Source: Flavobacteriaceae bacterium
Lineage (GTDB): Bacteria > Bacteroidota > Bacteroidia > Flavobacteriales > Flavobacteriaceae
NCBI GenBank assembly: GCA_009693635.1
Contig: SHWW01000002.1
Span: 1-61,001 of the forward strand
Reading direction: 5' to 3'
DNA: 61,001 nucleotides
The notes under the pieces were generated by a model, which was given only the letters and a program-made list of their open reading frames with translations, was not told where the DNA came from and did not search any database. Made by a program: the position numbers and the translations under genes. This document shows, piece after piece, positions 19,226 through 28,344 of the stretch. How positions within the stretch are numbered: the stretch's first letter is position 1; each line of letters starts with the position of its first letter.

Positions 19226-19729
19226 ATGAAACAATCCCTTTTACTCTACCTATTTATTCTTGCATTAGTTTTCAATGTTTTCACTTATTCTTATTATTCA
19301 AAAGAAGTAGCTTTTCAAAAAGAACAGCTTGATAAATTGACAAAAAAAAACAAAGTTAATGAAGTGAAACTAAATGATAATTTGATTGATGCAAACTATT
19401 TTTCTATAGAAAACAACGAGAAAGCACAGAATTATTTTTACTCTGATGTACCAGAATTAAATATAGATTTTGCAACATTAATACCATTACTTAAAGATAA
19501 ATTAATGGACTTTAATGATATTCCAAATGGAAATCCTTACACAGGTCAAGAAAAATTAGGAGCAAATAAGTTTATTATCAATAAAATAAAAGTACTAAAT
19601 CACAGGTGGATTATTGCCGATTATTGTGATGGAGAATATTGGGGCGAAGTTTTATTGAAGTATTTTTTAAACGATGACAAAAGCATTTCTTTTGAAGTTA
19701 ATCAATCCTTATTGTACCAAAAACAGTAA
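19226..19729 (+). CDS. Membrane-anchored protein of unknown function (167 aa)
   Basis: An N-terminal hydrophobic segment (about residues 4-22) without lipobox is followed by a charged helical stretch (about 30-50) and a globular region of about 110 residues with HRWIIADYCDGEYWGEV. It is probably an inner-membrane-anchored periplasmic protein. It starts 3 bases after the MBL hydrolase stop, so the two are likely cotranscribed. No family recognised. Confidence 0.75.
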   Translation: MKQSLLLYLFILALVFNVFTYSYYSKEVAFQKEQLDKLTKKNKVNEVKLNDNLIDANYFSIENNEKAQNYFYSDVPELNIDFATLIPLLKDKLMDFNDIPNGNPYTGQEKLGANKFIINKIKVLNHRWIIADYCDGEYWGEVLLKYFLNDDKSISFEVNQSLLYQKQ

Positions 19730-19744
19730 TTAGTGAGGTTTTAT

Positions 19745-20392
19745 TTATTTTTCTAGCAACCAATTTTTTAAATCATAAAAGTTCCGTGGGGAAACCCCGT
19801 GACCAATTGGGTATTCTTTAAAGGTTGTTTTAATACCTAAAGCTTCCAAAATAGCGGGTGTTTTTCTTGCCCAATCCACAGGAATTACTTGATCTACCGA
19901 TCCGTGGGAAGCAAATATTTTCAAGTTGCTAAAATCATTACTTTGATAGTTTTCTTGAATAATATCTAGGTTCAAATAACCGCTCATAGCTGCTACTTTT
20001 TGAACTTTTTTAGGATAAGACAGTGCAATTGAATAACTCAAAATAGAACCTTGGCTAAAGCCGATTAAAGTTACATTGGAACAATCAATTGGATAATTCG
20101 CAATCAATTCATCAATGAAATTAAGTGCTAAATCTCTTGAAATTATGGCTTGGTCGTGATCTGAAAACTTCTTCTGGTCTGCATCAAAGTTGATGGCGTA
20201 CCAAGCATAACTTTCATATTGTAAATAATAAGGTGCTCGTGCAGAAACCACATAATACTCGTCTGGGAGTTCTGAAGCAAAAGAAAATAAATCGGCTTCA
20301 TTGCTCCCGTAACCGTGCAATAATAGTAATAATGGGTTTTTATCTGCGTTTATTTTTGGTTCTCTTATTTGATAAACTAATGATAATTCCAT
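19745..20392 (-). CDS. Alpha/beta hydrolase, phospholipase/carboxylesterase family
   Basis: 215 residues covering one alpha/beta-hydrolase domain. The oxyanion region is LLLHGYGSNEADL. The nucleophile elbow is GFSQGS, the acid lies in HGSVDQVIP and the base in IGHGVSP, so the Ser-Asp-His triad is complete. It is a cytoplasmic esterase of the YpfH/carboxylesterase type; the natural substrate is unknown. It follows the DUF4870-like gene by 2 bases and probably shares a transcript with it and the dihydroorotase-like gene. Confidence 0.9.
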   Translation of the reverse strand: MELSLVYQIREPKINADKNPLLLLLHGYGSNEADLFSFASELPDEYYVVSARAPYYLQYESYAWYAINFDADQKKFSDHDQAIISRDLALNFIDELIANYPIDCSNVTLIGFSQGSILSYSIALSYPKKVQKVAAMSGYLNLDIIQENYQSNDFSNLKIFASHGSVDQVIPVDWARKTPAILEALGIKTTFKEYPIGHGVSPRNFYDLKNWLLEK

Positions 20393-20394
20393 AT

Positions 20395-20721
20395 TTATGA
20401 GATGCTTTTAAACCATTTTTGAAAATAATTACCCAATAAAGGCATTGGTTTTGTAGTTCCATTTATGGCACTGAAAATACCATAACTCCATAATACAGAA
20501 ACAGAAATCCACATTGGTGCGGAGATAAGAAGGCTGTCAAAATTACTAATTATTAATCCTAAAGATATAAAAGTCAATGAAATTCCTAATGCTTGACGAA
20601 TGTGAAACGACACAAATGAATTTTTACTTTCACTATTCATTGACATAGCAATTAAAACGCCAACTACTAAAACGTAACTTGTTATTGCGGCTATTTTCCC
20701 TTCTTCTACTGAGTTTTCCAT
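20395..20721 (-). CDS. Small membrane protein, DUF4870/Tic20-like
   Basis: 108 residues with about three transmembrane segments (near 10-28, 42-62 and 70-92) and the pattern FVSFHIRQALGISL typical of the DUF4870/Tic20-like family. No enzymatic motif. It lies 7 bases after the dihydroorotase-like gene and 2 before the esterase, inside a tight minus-strand operon. Role unknown. Confidence 0.8.
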   Translation of the reverse strand: MENSVEEGKIAAITSYVLVVGVLIAMSMNSESKNSFVSFHIRQALGISLTFISLGLIISNFDSLLISAPMWISVSVLWSYGIFSAINGTTKPMPLLGNYFQKWFKSIS

Positions 20722-20728
20722 ATTATTT

Positions 20729-21982
20729 TTAAGCTAAGACTAATTTTCCTTGACTGTAAATTCCGTACACTTTTCCTTTTAATTCGATTCCAATAAAAGC
20801 CGAGTTTTTCGATTTCGATAAGATGTTTTCTTTGTTGAATGTCCAATTTCCATTTGGATTGAAAAGAGTGATATTTGCTTTTAAACCTTCTTTTATTGAT
20901 GCGATTTCAACGCTAAACCTACTTTTTCCAGCGGTTAATTTTTCGATTACTTTTTCTAAAGGCAGTACTGATGTTAGCGCTCCAAAAGCAGTTTCCAAAC
21001 CAATTGTCCCGTTTTTGGCTCCGTCAAATTCCATTTTTTTATGTTCAATATCAATCGGATTATGATCTGAAGTAATCATATCGATGGTGTTGTCTAAAAT
21101 TCCTTCTAATAAAGCTTTTCGGTCTGCTTCTGTTCTCAAAGGCGGTGAAACTTTATATCGGGTGTCAAAACCATCTAATTTTTCGTCTGTTAAAAATAAA
21201 TTATGTACTGCAACACTACAAGTAACGTTCAATCCTTTGGCTTTTGCATTTTTAATTAATTCAACTGATTTTGCGGTTGAAATTGTTGGAATATGCATTT
21301 TTCCACCTGTATATTCTAATAAAAATAGGTTTCTTGACAGTTGAAGTTCTTCGGCTAAATTTGGAATTCCTTTCAATCCCAATCTCGTAGAAACAACGCC
21401 TTCATTAGCAACTCCATTTCCATTTATCGTTGTATCTTGACAAAATGCAAGAAGCAATCCGTCAAAATCTTGAACATATTGCAATCCAATTTTCAGTAAA
21501 TTGGCATTGTCAGTATTTTTATTATAATCTCCAAAAGCAACTGCTCCCGCATTTTTCATATCGAATAATTCTGCCATATCCTTCCCTTCGCTCTCTTTTG
21601 TGAAAGCACCAATAGGAAATAATTCTGTTGCAAAACCCATGGCTTTATTTCTTACAAAATTTATTTGCGATTGGTTGTCAATAATAGGGTAGGTGTTGGG
21701 TTGCAAAGCAATTGCGGTAAAACCACTTTTTGCAGCAACATTTAGTCCGTTTGGAATGGTTTCTCGGTCTTCAAAACCAGGTTCTCCAAGCGAAACGCTA
21801 CTGTCAAACCAGCCCTCAGAAATATGGAGGTTTTCAAGTTTTATTTCTTCAAAACCGGATTCTTTAGGAAGATTAGTTCCAATTTTTTCAATAGTTCCTT
21901 CTTTGATTTTTACATCCACAATTTTGTTGTGAAAAGGACTTTTTGAGTCAATAATTCTTGCTTCTCTGATGATTAGTTTCAT
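20729..21982 (-). CDS. Dihydroorotase-like protein lacking the metal-binding HxH (probable pseudo-enzyme)
   Basis: 417 residues from the ATG at 21982, which overlaps the stop of the BatA-like gene as ATGA; the longer frame to 22051 would run into that gene. The amidohydrolase fold is clear (EPGFEDRETIPNGLNVAAKS, LQPNTYPIID, TSDHNPIDIEHKK). Active dihydroorotases have DxHxHLREPG after the first strand; here it reads FDSSVSLGEPG, so both metal-binding His are Ser and the substrate Arg is Gly. Later His and Asp (SVAVHN, TSDHNP) remain. Like the inactive PyrC-like partners of aspartate transcarbamoylase, it may be structural. A catalytic dihydroorotase would have to be encoded elsewhere. Confidence 0.85.
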   Translation of the reverse strand: MKLIIREARIIDSKSPFHNKIVDVKIKEGTIEKIGTNLPKESGFEEIKLENLHISEGWFDSSVSLGEPGFEDRETIPNGLNVAAKSGFTAIALQPNTYPIIDNQSQINFVRNKAMGFATELFPIGAFTKESEGKDMAELFDMKNAGAVAFGDYNKNTDNANLLKIGLQYVQDFDGLLLAFCQDTTINGNGVANEGVVSTRLGLKGIPNLAEELQLSRNLFLLEYTGGKMHIPTISTAKSVELIKNAKAKGLNVTCSVAVHNLFLTDEKLDGFDTRYKVSPPLRTEADRKALLEGILDNTIDMITSDHNPIDIEHKKMEFDGAKNGTIGLETAFGALTSVLPLEKVIEKLTAGKSRFSVEIASIKEGLKANITLFNPNGNWTFNKENILSKSKNSAFIGIELKGKVYGIYSQGKLVLA

Positions 21983-23907
21983 TTTACAAATTTTTGAATT
22001 ACTACTTCTAAAGTTAAAAATAATAGTGTTAATAGGACAAACAATTTCCAAATTTCATAATTGCTTCGGTCTGAAAGCAAACTGTTAAATACAATGTCAA
22101 CTGAGTTTACGACTTTGTAATCTGATAATAAATTGCTATTGGCTAAAGCCAAATTACCTTCAGATCGATTGTAGTTAAAACTGATATTTTGTATAAAATC
22201 ATCTTGTTTGTAAACTCCAAAATTCCCCGCAAAAGTTGGGTAATCATTGAATAAAAGTTTGACTTTATTATTCAAGATTTGTTGAATTGGAATGAATTTT
22301 TCTGATGCATTTTTCACATTTACAATTTCGTCTTTTGATAGACTAGTTGCCACTAAAAAAGGGTGGTTTTCACCAATTATTTTCGCATTTACTCCAGTTT
22401 TATAAGCGTTTTGAGCCATATTATAAAATATAGGAACAATCAACGGAGAATTCTGAAAATTAGAATTTACTTTATTTATAGGTGCCGAAAATACATAAAC
22501 AGCTGAAATTTGGTTTTGCAAAGTGATTAAAAATACATTTTTGTCTTCAAAACTCAAAATTGGTGGATTTGGACTTGAAACTCCAAAAGATTGTTTGGTA
22601 TTTGGATACTGAAAATTGACTATTTTTTTCTCAAATACCGATTGGAATATAGGATGTTGAAAGGCAATTTTCGTAATTAACTTATTGGTATTTTGTAAAG
22701 CGCCAAATTGGATTTTTCCGAAAGTTCCCAAAAATCGATTCAAATCAGAAGTTGTATTTTCATTGGAAGGAATTACAACCAAATTACCCCCTTTTTCAAC
22801 AAACGATTTAAGGTTGGTTTTCAATGCTTGTGGAATTTTTTCTACTTCATTCAACACAATTACATCTTGCTTTTCAATGGCATTGTAGTCTAAAGTTTCT
22901 ATTGTTGAATTGGAATAATTGAATTCGGAAACGGTATAAATTCTTGATAAGAAGCTACTTTTTTCTGTTTTTCCAATGCTAATTACATTGGTTTTCTCTG
23001 GTTTTGAAATGCTGAAATAGAACGTATTATCATACGATAAACTTCCGTCATTTATAGAAACATAACCGTTAAAATCCTTTTTAGGAATTGTAAAGTTAAT
23101 CCTATTTTCTTGGGTTTCAAACTTTACTAAGGTTTTGGTAAAGAGCTTTTTCTCATTGTACAAAGCTATTGGAATAGCATTTTTTTGTTCACCGTAAGAA
23201 GTCAATTTTACGCCAATTTCATAAAAATCATTTAAGTTTTGTTTGATGAAAACACTGTCAATTGAAATATTGTTTTTTTGTTCTCCTTCAGGATTTATAA
23301 AATAAGTATTGAAGTTAGAATCAATACTTTTCAATTGTTTTTGTTCTAATCCTAATGCATCTGTAATAATAATAATGTCTTTATTGAAAGGTGTTTTGTG
23401 AGATTTTATTTTTGCCATAGCACTTTCAAGTTGAAATGGCAAAGCGCTGTAGGTAAGGTTTTGAACTTCTTTTTGAATCGATTTTATGTCGGTATTCCAA
23501 AACGTTTCCGAATTGGTAATCAATGTAAAAGTCTGTTTTTCGGTTGTGGTTTCTAATAATTCCTGAACAGCACGTTTCAAAAGTTCGCCTTTTTTACCTT
23601 TTGCTTGCATCGAAAACGAGTTGTCTAAAACAATATACATTTCATTGGTGGCATTTTTCCTGTCTTTAGGTAGGAAAAAAGGTTGTGCAAAGGCAATGAT
23701 GATTGACGCTAATAACAACGTTCGCGTAATTAAAAGCAACCATTTTTTGATTTTTGAACTCTTCCGAGTTTGAATTGAAAGCTCTTTAAGGAAGCGAACA
23801 TTAGTAAAATATTCTTTTTTAAAACGTCTTAATTGAAACAAATGAACCAGAATTGGAATTACCAATAATAAAAGGAAATAGAGTATTTCTGGATGTTTAA
23901 ATTGCAT
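21979..23907 (-). CDS. BatA/aerotolerance N-terminal and VWA-domain membrane protein
   Basis: 642 residues. The N-terminal BatA domain has two hydrophobic segments (HPEILYFLLLLVIPILVHLF and one near 60-75). A VWA-like domain follows with the MIDAS motif DNSFS near 90, then a long beta-rich periplasmic region, and a last transmembrane helix at about 617-637 leaves a few cytoplasmic residues. Family members have been linked to aerotolerance or envelope functions in Bacteroidota, but the mechanism is unknown. It is first in a minus-strand operon and overlaps the dihydroorotase-like gene by 4 bases. Confidence 0.85.
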   Translation of the reverse strand: MQFKHPEILYFLLLLVIPILVHLFQLRRFKKEYFTNVRFLKELSIQTRKSSKIKKWLLLITRTLLLASIIIAFAQPFFLPKDRKNATNEMYIVLDNSFSMQAKGKKGELLKRAVQELLETTTEKQTFTLITNSETFWNTDIKSIQKEVQNLTYSALPFQLESAMAKIKSHKTPFNKDIIIITDALGLEQKQLKSIDSNFNTYFINPEGEQKNNISIDSVFIKQNLNDFYEIGVKLTSYGEQKNAIPIALYNEKKLFTKTLVKFETQENRINFTIPKKDFNGYVSINDGSLSYDNTFYFSISKPEKTNVISIGKTEKSSFLSRIYTVSEFNYSNSTIETLDYNAIEKQDVIVLNEVEKIPQALKTNLKSFVEKGGNLVVIPSNENTTSDLNRFLGTFGKIQFGALQNTNKLITKIAFQHPIFQSVFEKKIVNFQYPNTKQSFGVSSPNPPILSFEDKNVFLITLQNQISAVYVFSAPINKVNSNFQNSPLIVPIFYNMAQNAYKTGVNAKIIGENHPFLVATSLSKDEIVNVKNASEKFIPIQQILNNKVKLLFNDYPTFAGNFGVYKQDDFIQNISFNYNRSEGNLALANSNLLSDYKVVNSVDIVFNSLLSDRSNYEIWKLFVLLTLLFLTLEVVIQKFVK

Positions 23908-23967
23908 TCTAATTAGCGTTTGTCAAAAATAGCAATCAATTATCAATTTTCAAGTAACAAACAAGAT

Positions 23968-25320
23968 TTATTTCTTGTCTTTACGTTTTTTATCTCTCGT
24001 TTTAAGCATATTTCTATTCACAGAACCCGAAACTTTCTTCTTTGTTTTTGATGGTCCTCCAAGATTTACTTTTTTATTCTTTTTTGATTTCTCATGAAAA
24101 GCACCGTCACCATCTAATTTTGGTTTTTTAAGCAAAAACTTTATCGGTTGTTTGTCTTTTTCAGGCTCAATTAATTTGGTTGAAATTTCTACAACTTCAG
24201 GAAATTTAACTATTTCAAGCAATTGCCCCATCAATTCTTCAACTTCGGTTTTAAAATCGTCTTCCCGTGGCGTAATAAAACTAATGGCGGTTCCCGCGGC
24301 ATCGGCACGACCTGTTCTACCAATTCTGTGCATGTATAATTCAGGCATTTCGGGAGCTTCAAAGTTGATTACGTGCGAAATATTTGAAATATCCAAACCT
24401 CTTGCCATAATATCGGTGGTAATAATTCCTCTCAAATTTCCTTCTTGAAAAGAAGCCATCGTACTCAAACGATAATTTTGAGATTTATTTGAGTGAATTA
24501 CCCCAAATTGTCCTTCAAATTGTTCTTCAATTCGCTCGTGAACCATATCCGAAATTTTCTTATTGTTCACAAAAACCAAGATCCGTTCCATCGATTCATC
24601 GGTTTCGAGTAAATGAATTAAAAGGTTTAATTTAGTGTTAAAATTCGGAACATTATAGGTAATTTGTTTGATGTTTTCTAATGGAGTTCCCGATGCTGAA
24701 AGCGTAACTTCTTCAGGAAAATCGAAGAAATCATTCAAAATCGCATCCACTTCGTCGGTCATTGTAGCCGAAAAAAGAATATTTTGACGTTTGTTTCTTG
24801 ACATCATTGCCAAAATAGAAGTCAATTGAACTCGAAAACCCAAATTCAACATTTCGTCAAACTCGTCAATGACTAATTTTTGAGTATCATCAAATCGGAT
24901 TACGCTGTCCAAAGCCAAATCCATTACCCGTCCAGGGGTTCCCACCAAAATATCAATTCCTTGATATACTGATTTTTTTTGCGTGTTAATATTCACACCA
25001 CCAAAAATCCCGATGGTTCTCACCGACATATATTTTGTTAATTTCTCCACCTCTTCAACGACTTGTACTACCAATTCCCTTGTAGGAACCAAGATTACAA
25101 TTTTGGGAGTATCAGTTGGTGTAAATTTATATAATTTCAATAAAGGCAATAAGTACGCAAAAGTTTTCCCGGTACCCGTTTGTGCAATTCCCATCATATC
25201 GCGCCCTGACATAATTACAGAAAAAGATTTTTTCTGAATTGGAGTAGGCGTCACAAATCCTAAATCATCAATTGCTTTTTGAACGGATTTTGGAAGATTG
25301 AATTGCTCGAAAGTATTCAT
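23968..25320 (-). CDS. DEAD-box-type ATP-dependent RNA helicase with DEFD motif II
   Basis: 450 residues from the ATG at 25320; the longer frame adds 21 residues lying across the promoter box. It shows the Q motif (PTPIQKKSF), motif I AQTGTGKT, Ia PTRELV, Ib TPGR, motif III SAT, and motif VI HRIGRTGRA. Motif II reads DEFD rather than DEAD, keeping the Asp-Glu that bind Mg-ATP. The C-terminal tail (about 385-450) is Lys-rich and likely disordered, suited to RNA binding. It is probably an rRNA or mRNA remodelling helicase. Lone gene. Confidence 0.93.
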   Translation of the reverse strand: MNTFEQFNLPKSVQKAIDDLGFVTPTPIQKKSFSVIMSGRDMMGIAQTGTGKTFAYLLPLLKLYKFTPTDTPKIVILVPTRELVVQVVEEVEKLTKYMSVRTIGIFGGVNINTQKKSVYQGIDILVGTPGRVMDLALDSVIRFDDTQKLVIDEFDEMLNLGFRVQLTSILAMMSRNKRQNILFSATMTDEVDAILNDFFDFPEEVTLSASGTPLENIKQITYNVPNFNTKLNLLIHLLETDESMERILVFVNNKKISDMVHERIEEQFEGQFGVIHSNKSQNYRLSTMASFQEGNLRGIITTDIMARGLDISNISHVINFEAPEMPELYMHRIGRTGRADAAGTAISFITPREDDFKTEVEELMGQLLEIVKFPEVVEISTKLIEPEKDKQPIKFLLKKPKLDGDGAFHEKSKKNKKVNLGGPSKTKKKVSGSVNRNMLKTRDKKRKDKK

Positions 25321-25337
25321 AAAATCTAAATTTGCTG

Positions 25338-25365
25338 CAAATATACGTTTTTTAGACGGGTACAA
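25338..25365 (-). promoter_or_regulatory. Promoter of the DEFD helicase gene
   Basis: On the minus strand: TTG (plus 25363-25365), 17-base spacer, TATATTTG (plus 25338-25345) followed by CA. It lies just upstream of the ATG at 25320. Confidence 0.55.
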
Positions 25366-25509
25366 AAAGTTTCTACATTTCAAAGGTGTAAATGCTAATT
25401 TGAAATTACAATTTGTAGATGAATCGCTTAAATTTATAACTAATTTAATGTAAAGGGTTTAGTCCAAATAATTTTAGACAAATTAGTCTTGGGGAATTTT
25501 TAGTATCAT

Positions 25510-26382
25510 TTATTTCTCTATTTTTTTTCGTAATCCAAAAAGATAGAATGAAAAAATTGAAAATAAAAAACCAATTAATATGATGATATAATTCATTGGT
25601 TTTTCGATGGTTAATGACATCCGTATTAAAATGGTTGTGATAATAAAACTCGCATTTCTGAAAATTGTGAAAAACGAAAAGTGATATGTAAATGATATAA
25701 TTAATAACAAAACATCTACAAAAATCATAATAGAGAAAAAATCTGAATAGAATACAGCGTTTGAATTAGGGAAATTTTTATCAGTTTGTAAAGCTATTAT
25801 CATTTCAAAACCCCATTTATAAAAGCTACTGATACTTAATAATAATAAGATTATAATCATCCCTAATGAGACCATTTTTTTAATATTTATAAAATTATTG
25901 AGTTCATTAAAGATTTCTGATTTACCATTATTTTGATATATTTTATAGTATAAAATCGTTAAACCAAGCATAACTAGTGCGGCACAGAGGTCGTACATTA
26001 AACTTATAAATTCTGGATTAGAGATGTTAATGGAGTTTTTTAAATCGAGTTCGGCAATATCGTGAAAGAAACTCCTCAGTGTAATTAAGGTTATTACTTC
26101 AAATTGTTTACCTATAAATTCAGAAATTGATTTGGGAATGATAATGACCAGTAGAAAAACTTCATATAGCAGAATGAAACTAAAAGGGGTATAAATGGCT
26201 CTTAGATAGCTGTGCTGTAAATTTTGGAAATATAAAAAATTGTTACCTAAAAATATAAGTAATAAATGCAGCAAGAATGAAAAAACGGCTAAACGAAGAA
26301 TGATTAGTTCTATTTTGCGAACGTTTATTGAACTGAAGTAAGTATCGAAATAATTTCCTGAACGAGCTAAAATGGTATTCAT
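25510..26382 (-). CDS. Polytopic membrane protein of unknown function (290 aa)
   Basis: About seven or eight hydrophobic helices (near 27-47, 60-82, 130-150, 167-187, 208-232, 236-256 and 262-284) with short hydrophilic links. No signature of a known transporter, protease or sensor is seen. It is a lone gene between the helicase and the intergenic element upstream of lpd. The frame is well formed from ATG to stop. Confidence 0.7.
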   Translation of the reverse strand: MNTILARSGNYFDTYFSSINVRKIELIILRLAVFSFLLHLLLIFLGNNFLYFQNLQHSYLRAIYTPFSFILLYEVFLLVIIIPKSISEFIGKQFEVITLITLRSFFHDIAELDLKNSINISNPEFISLMYDLCAALVMLGLTILYYKIYQNNGKSEIFNELNNFINIKKMVSLGMIIILLLLSISSFYKWGFEMIIALQTDKNFPNSNAVFYSDFFSIMIFVDVLLLIISFTYHFSFFTIFRNASFIITTILIRMSLTIEKPMNYIIILIGFLFSIFSFYLFGLRKKIEK

Positions 26383-26604
26383 AAATTCTAATAGTTTAAT
26401 TGTTTATTATTACCTTTTGAATTTGTGGCGTTGAAACTAATTTTGTGGAATCAGCATTGAATGTTTAACCTTACAAATATAATTAAAATTTTTTTGTTTT
26501 GAATTAAAACAATTGTTTATACGCTGATTAATAATTATTTTGGCGCTATATATTGAGTTTTTAGAAATTATTTAGTAATCAAAAAAGTAGTTGTTTTATG
26601 TGGG

Positions 26605-26722
26605 TTTGAGCGAAGGATGGAAGTGGAAATCCTTTGTGGAGCAAAGATTGTAACGAACAGCTTGACCGAGTTTAGAACAGATTGTCTTGTATCCTGAAAT
26701 AATCTAAACGAGGGCGCGCCCA
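26605..26722. repeat. Candidate structured RNA or dispersed intergenic repeat
   Basis: About 118 bases, visibly richer in G and C than the flanks and ending in a GGCGCGCC palindrome. One hairpin pairs AAGGAT with ATCCTT around a purine-rich loop (near 26614-26634). A longer-range 7-bp pairing joins GTTTAGA near 26670 with TCTAAAC near 26703. No reading frame fits. I recall similar intergenic sequence in other Flavobacteriaceae, but have no database support. Orientation unknown. Confidence 0.5.
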
Positions 26723-26734
26723 AAGAATAATTAG

Positions 26735-26771
26735 TAAAAAAAAATCCGCTTTGCTTTCACAAAACGGATTT
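26735..26771 (-). terminator. Terminator of lpd
   Basis: On the minus strand AAATCCGTTTTG pairs with CAAAGCGGATTT (12 bp, one G-T) around a TGAAAG loop and is followed by a long T run. It lies 23 bases after the lpd stop. Confidence 0.85.
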
Positions 26772-26794
26772 ATATTGAAATTTATTTTTGAGTA

Positions 26795-28183
26795 TTACAA
26801 GTGAATTACTTCGCCATAAGCTTCTGCAACTGCTTCCATAACGGCTTCGCTCATAGTTGGGTGCGGGTGAATGGATTTTAGGATTTGGTGTCCTGTAGTT
26901 TCCAATTTACGGGCTACTACTGCTTCGGCAATCATATCGGTTACGCCTGCGCCAATCATGTGGCAGCCTAACCATTCGCCATATTTGGCATCAAAAATCA
27001 CTTTTACAAATCCGTCTGGAGTTCCTGAAGCTTTTGCTTTTCCTGATGCGGTGAATGGGAATTTTCCAACTTTTATTTCGTATCCTTTTTCGATTGCTTG
27101 TTTTTCAGTTAGTCCTACAGAAGCAATTTCTGGACTAGCATAAGTACAACCTGGGATATTTCCATAATCGATTGAATCGACGTGTAATCCTGCGATTTTT
27201 TCTACACAAGTAATTCCTTCGGCTGAGGCAACGTGAGCCAATGCTGGTCCTGGAACGACATCGCCAATAGCATAGTAACCAGGAATGTTAGTTTGGTAGA
27301 AATCGTTTATCACTATTTTATCTCTGTCGGTAGCAATTCCAACTTCTTCTAATCCAATGTTTTCAAGGTTGGTTTTGATTCCCACAGCTGAAAGTAATAT
27401 GTCGGCTTCAAGAATTTCTTCTCCTTTTGCGGTTTTCACATACGCTTTTACTCCAGCACCTGAAGTGTCAATTCTTTCTACAGAAGAGTTGGTCATAATT
27501 TTTACGCCCGCTTTTTTCATAGAACGTTCCATTTGTTTTGAAATATCTTCGTCTTCTAAAGGAACAATATTTGGTAGGAATTCAACGATTGTTACATCGG
27601 TTCCCATTGCGTTATAAAAGTGTGCAAATTCAACTCCAATAGCTCCAGAACCAACAACTATCATAGATTTTGGTTGTTTTTCTAATGTCATTGCCAATCG
27701 GTATCCAATTACTTTTACACCGTCTTGAGGCAAGTTTGGCAATTCACGAGAGCGAGCTCCTGTTGCAATAATGATATGATCGGCATCGTAATCAGTTACT
27801 TTTCCATCGGCAGCGGTAACGGCAACTTTTTTTCCAGGTTTCATTTTTCCAAAACCATCTATTACATCGATTTTATTTTTTTTCATCAGGAATTCAACAC
27901 CTTTGCTCATTCCATCGGCAATTCCTCTGCTGCGTTCTACAACTGCCGTGAAATTTTTATCAAAAGATGAAACAGTCAAGCCATAATCGGAAGCGTGTTT
28001 CAGGTAATCAAAAACTTGTGCTGATTTCAGTAATGCTTTTGTTGGAATACAACCCCAATTTAAGCATACTCCGCCTAAGTTTTCTTTTTCGATAACTGCT
28101 ACTTTGAACCCTAATTGTGAGGCTCTAATTGCGGTTACATAACCACCAGGACCACTTCCTAAAACTATAATATCGTATTTCAT
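26795..28183 (-). CDS. lpdA: Dihydrolipoyl dehydrogenase (E3)
   Basis: 462 residues. An FAD-binding GSGPGGY at the N-terminus, the redox disulfide [13 protein letters not shown] (Cys40 and Cys45), the NAD-binding [10 protein letters not shown], the second FAD motif YAIGDVV, and the C-terminal HPHPTMSE with the catalytic His-Glu pair of the dimer interface are all present. It reoxidises lipoyl groups of pyruvate and 2-oxoglutarate dehydrogenases and the glycine cleavage system. It stands alone, not next to E1/E2 genes, as is common in this group, and has its own terminator. Confidence 0.97.
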   Translation of the reverse strand: MKYDIIVLGSGPGGYVTAIRASQLGFKVAVIEKENLGGVCLNWGCIPTKALLKSAQVFDYLKHASDYGLTVSSFDKNFTAVVERSRGIADGMSKGVEFLMKKNKIDVIDGFGKMKPGKKVAVTAADGKVTDYDADHIIIATGARSRELPNLPQDGVKVIGYRLAMTLEKQPKSMIVVGSGAIGVEFAHFYNAMGTDVTIVEFLPNIVPLEDEDISKQMERSMKKAGVKIMTNSSVERIDTSGAGVKAYVKTAKGEEILEADILLSAVGIKTNLENIGLEEVGIATDRDKIVINDFYQTNIPGYYAIGDVVPGPALAHVASAEGITCVEKIAGLHVDSIDYGNIPGCTYASPEIASVGLTEKQAIEKGYEIKVGKFPFTASGKAKASGTPDGFVKVIFDAKYGEWLGCHMIGAGVTDMIAEAVVARKLETTGHQILKSIHPHPTMSEAVMEAVAEAYGEVIHL

Positions 28184-28344
28184 TTTTATGTGTTTAATTT
28201 TTTAGTTGTAAAAATGCAGTCGCAAAGGCTCGTGTCATGTTTGTATGTTTTCTATTTTAGAATTCTGATGCGAATTTATGAATTATTTTTTATTTGATAA
28301 TAGGAAAAGTACAATAAGTTGTCCTTAATTATACAAATCTGAAA

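Larger units (their letters stand above)
26383..26794. other. Intergenic interval with structured element and terminator
   Basis: 412 bases without a gene. It contains the GC-richer element at 26605-26722 and the lpd terminator at 26735-26771; the rest is AT-rich DNA in which nothing else was recognised. Confidence 0.6.

Noticed and set aside
25338-25383. Longer helicase start at 25383
   Set aside because: The extra 21 residues run across a consensus promoter and are not seen in the family, where the Q-motif region starts near the Met at 25320.
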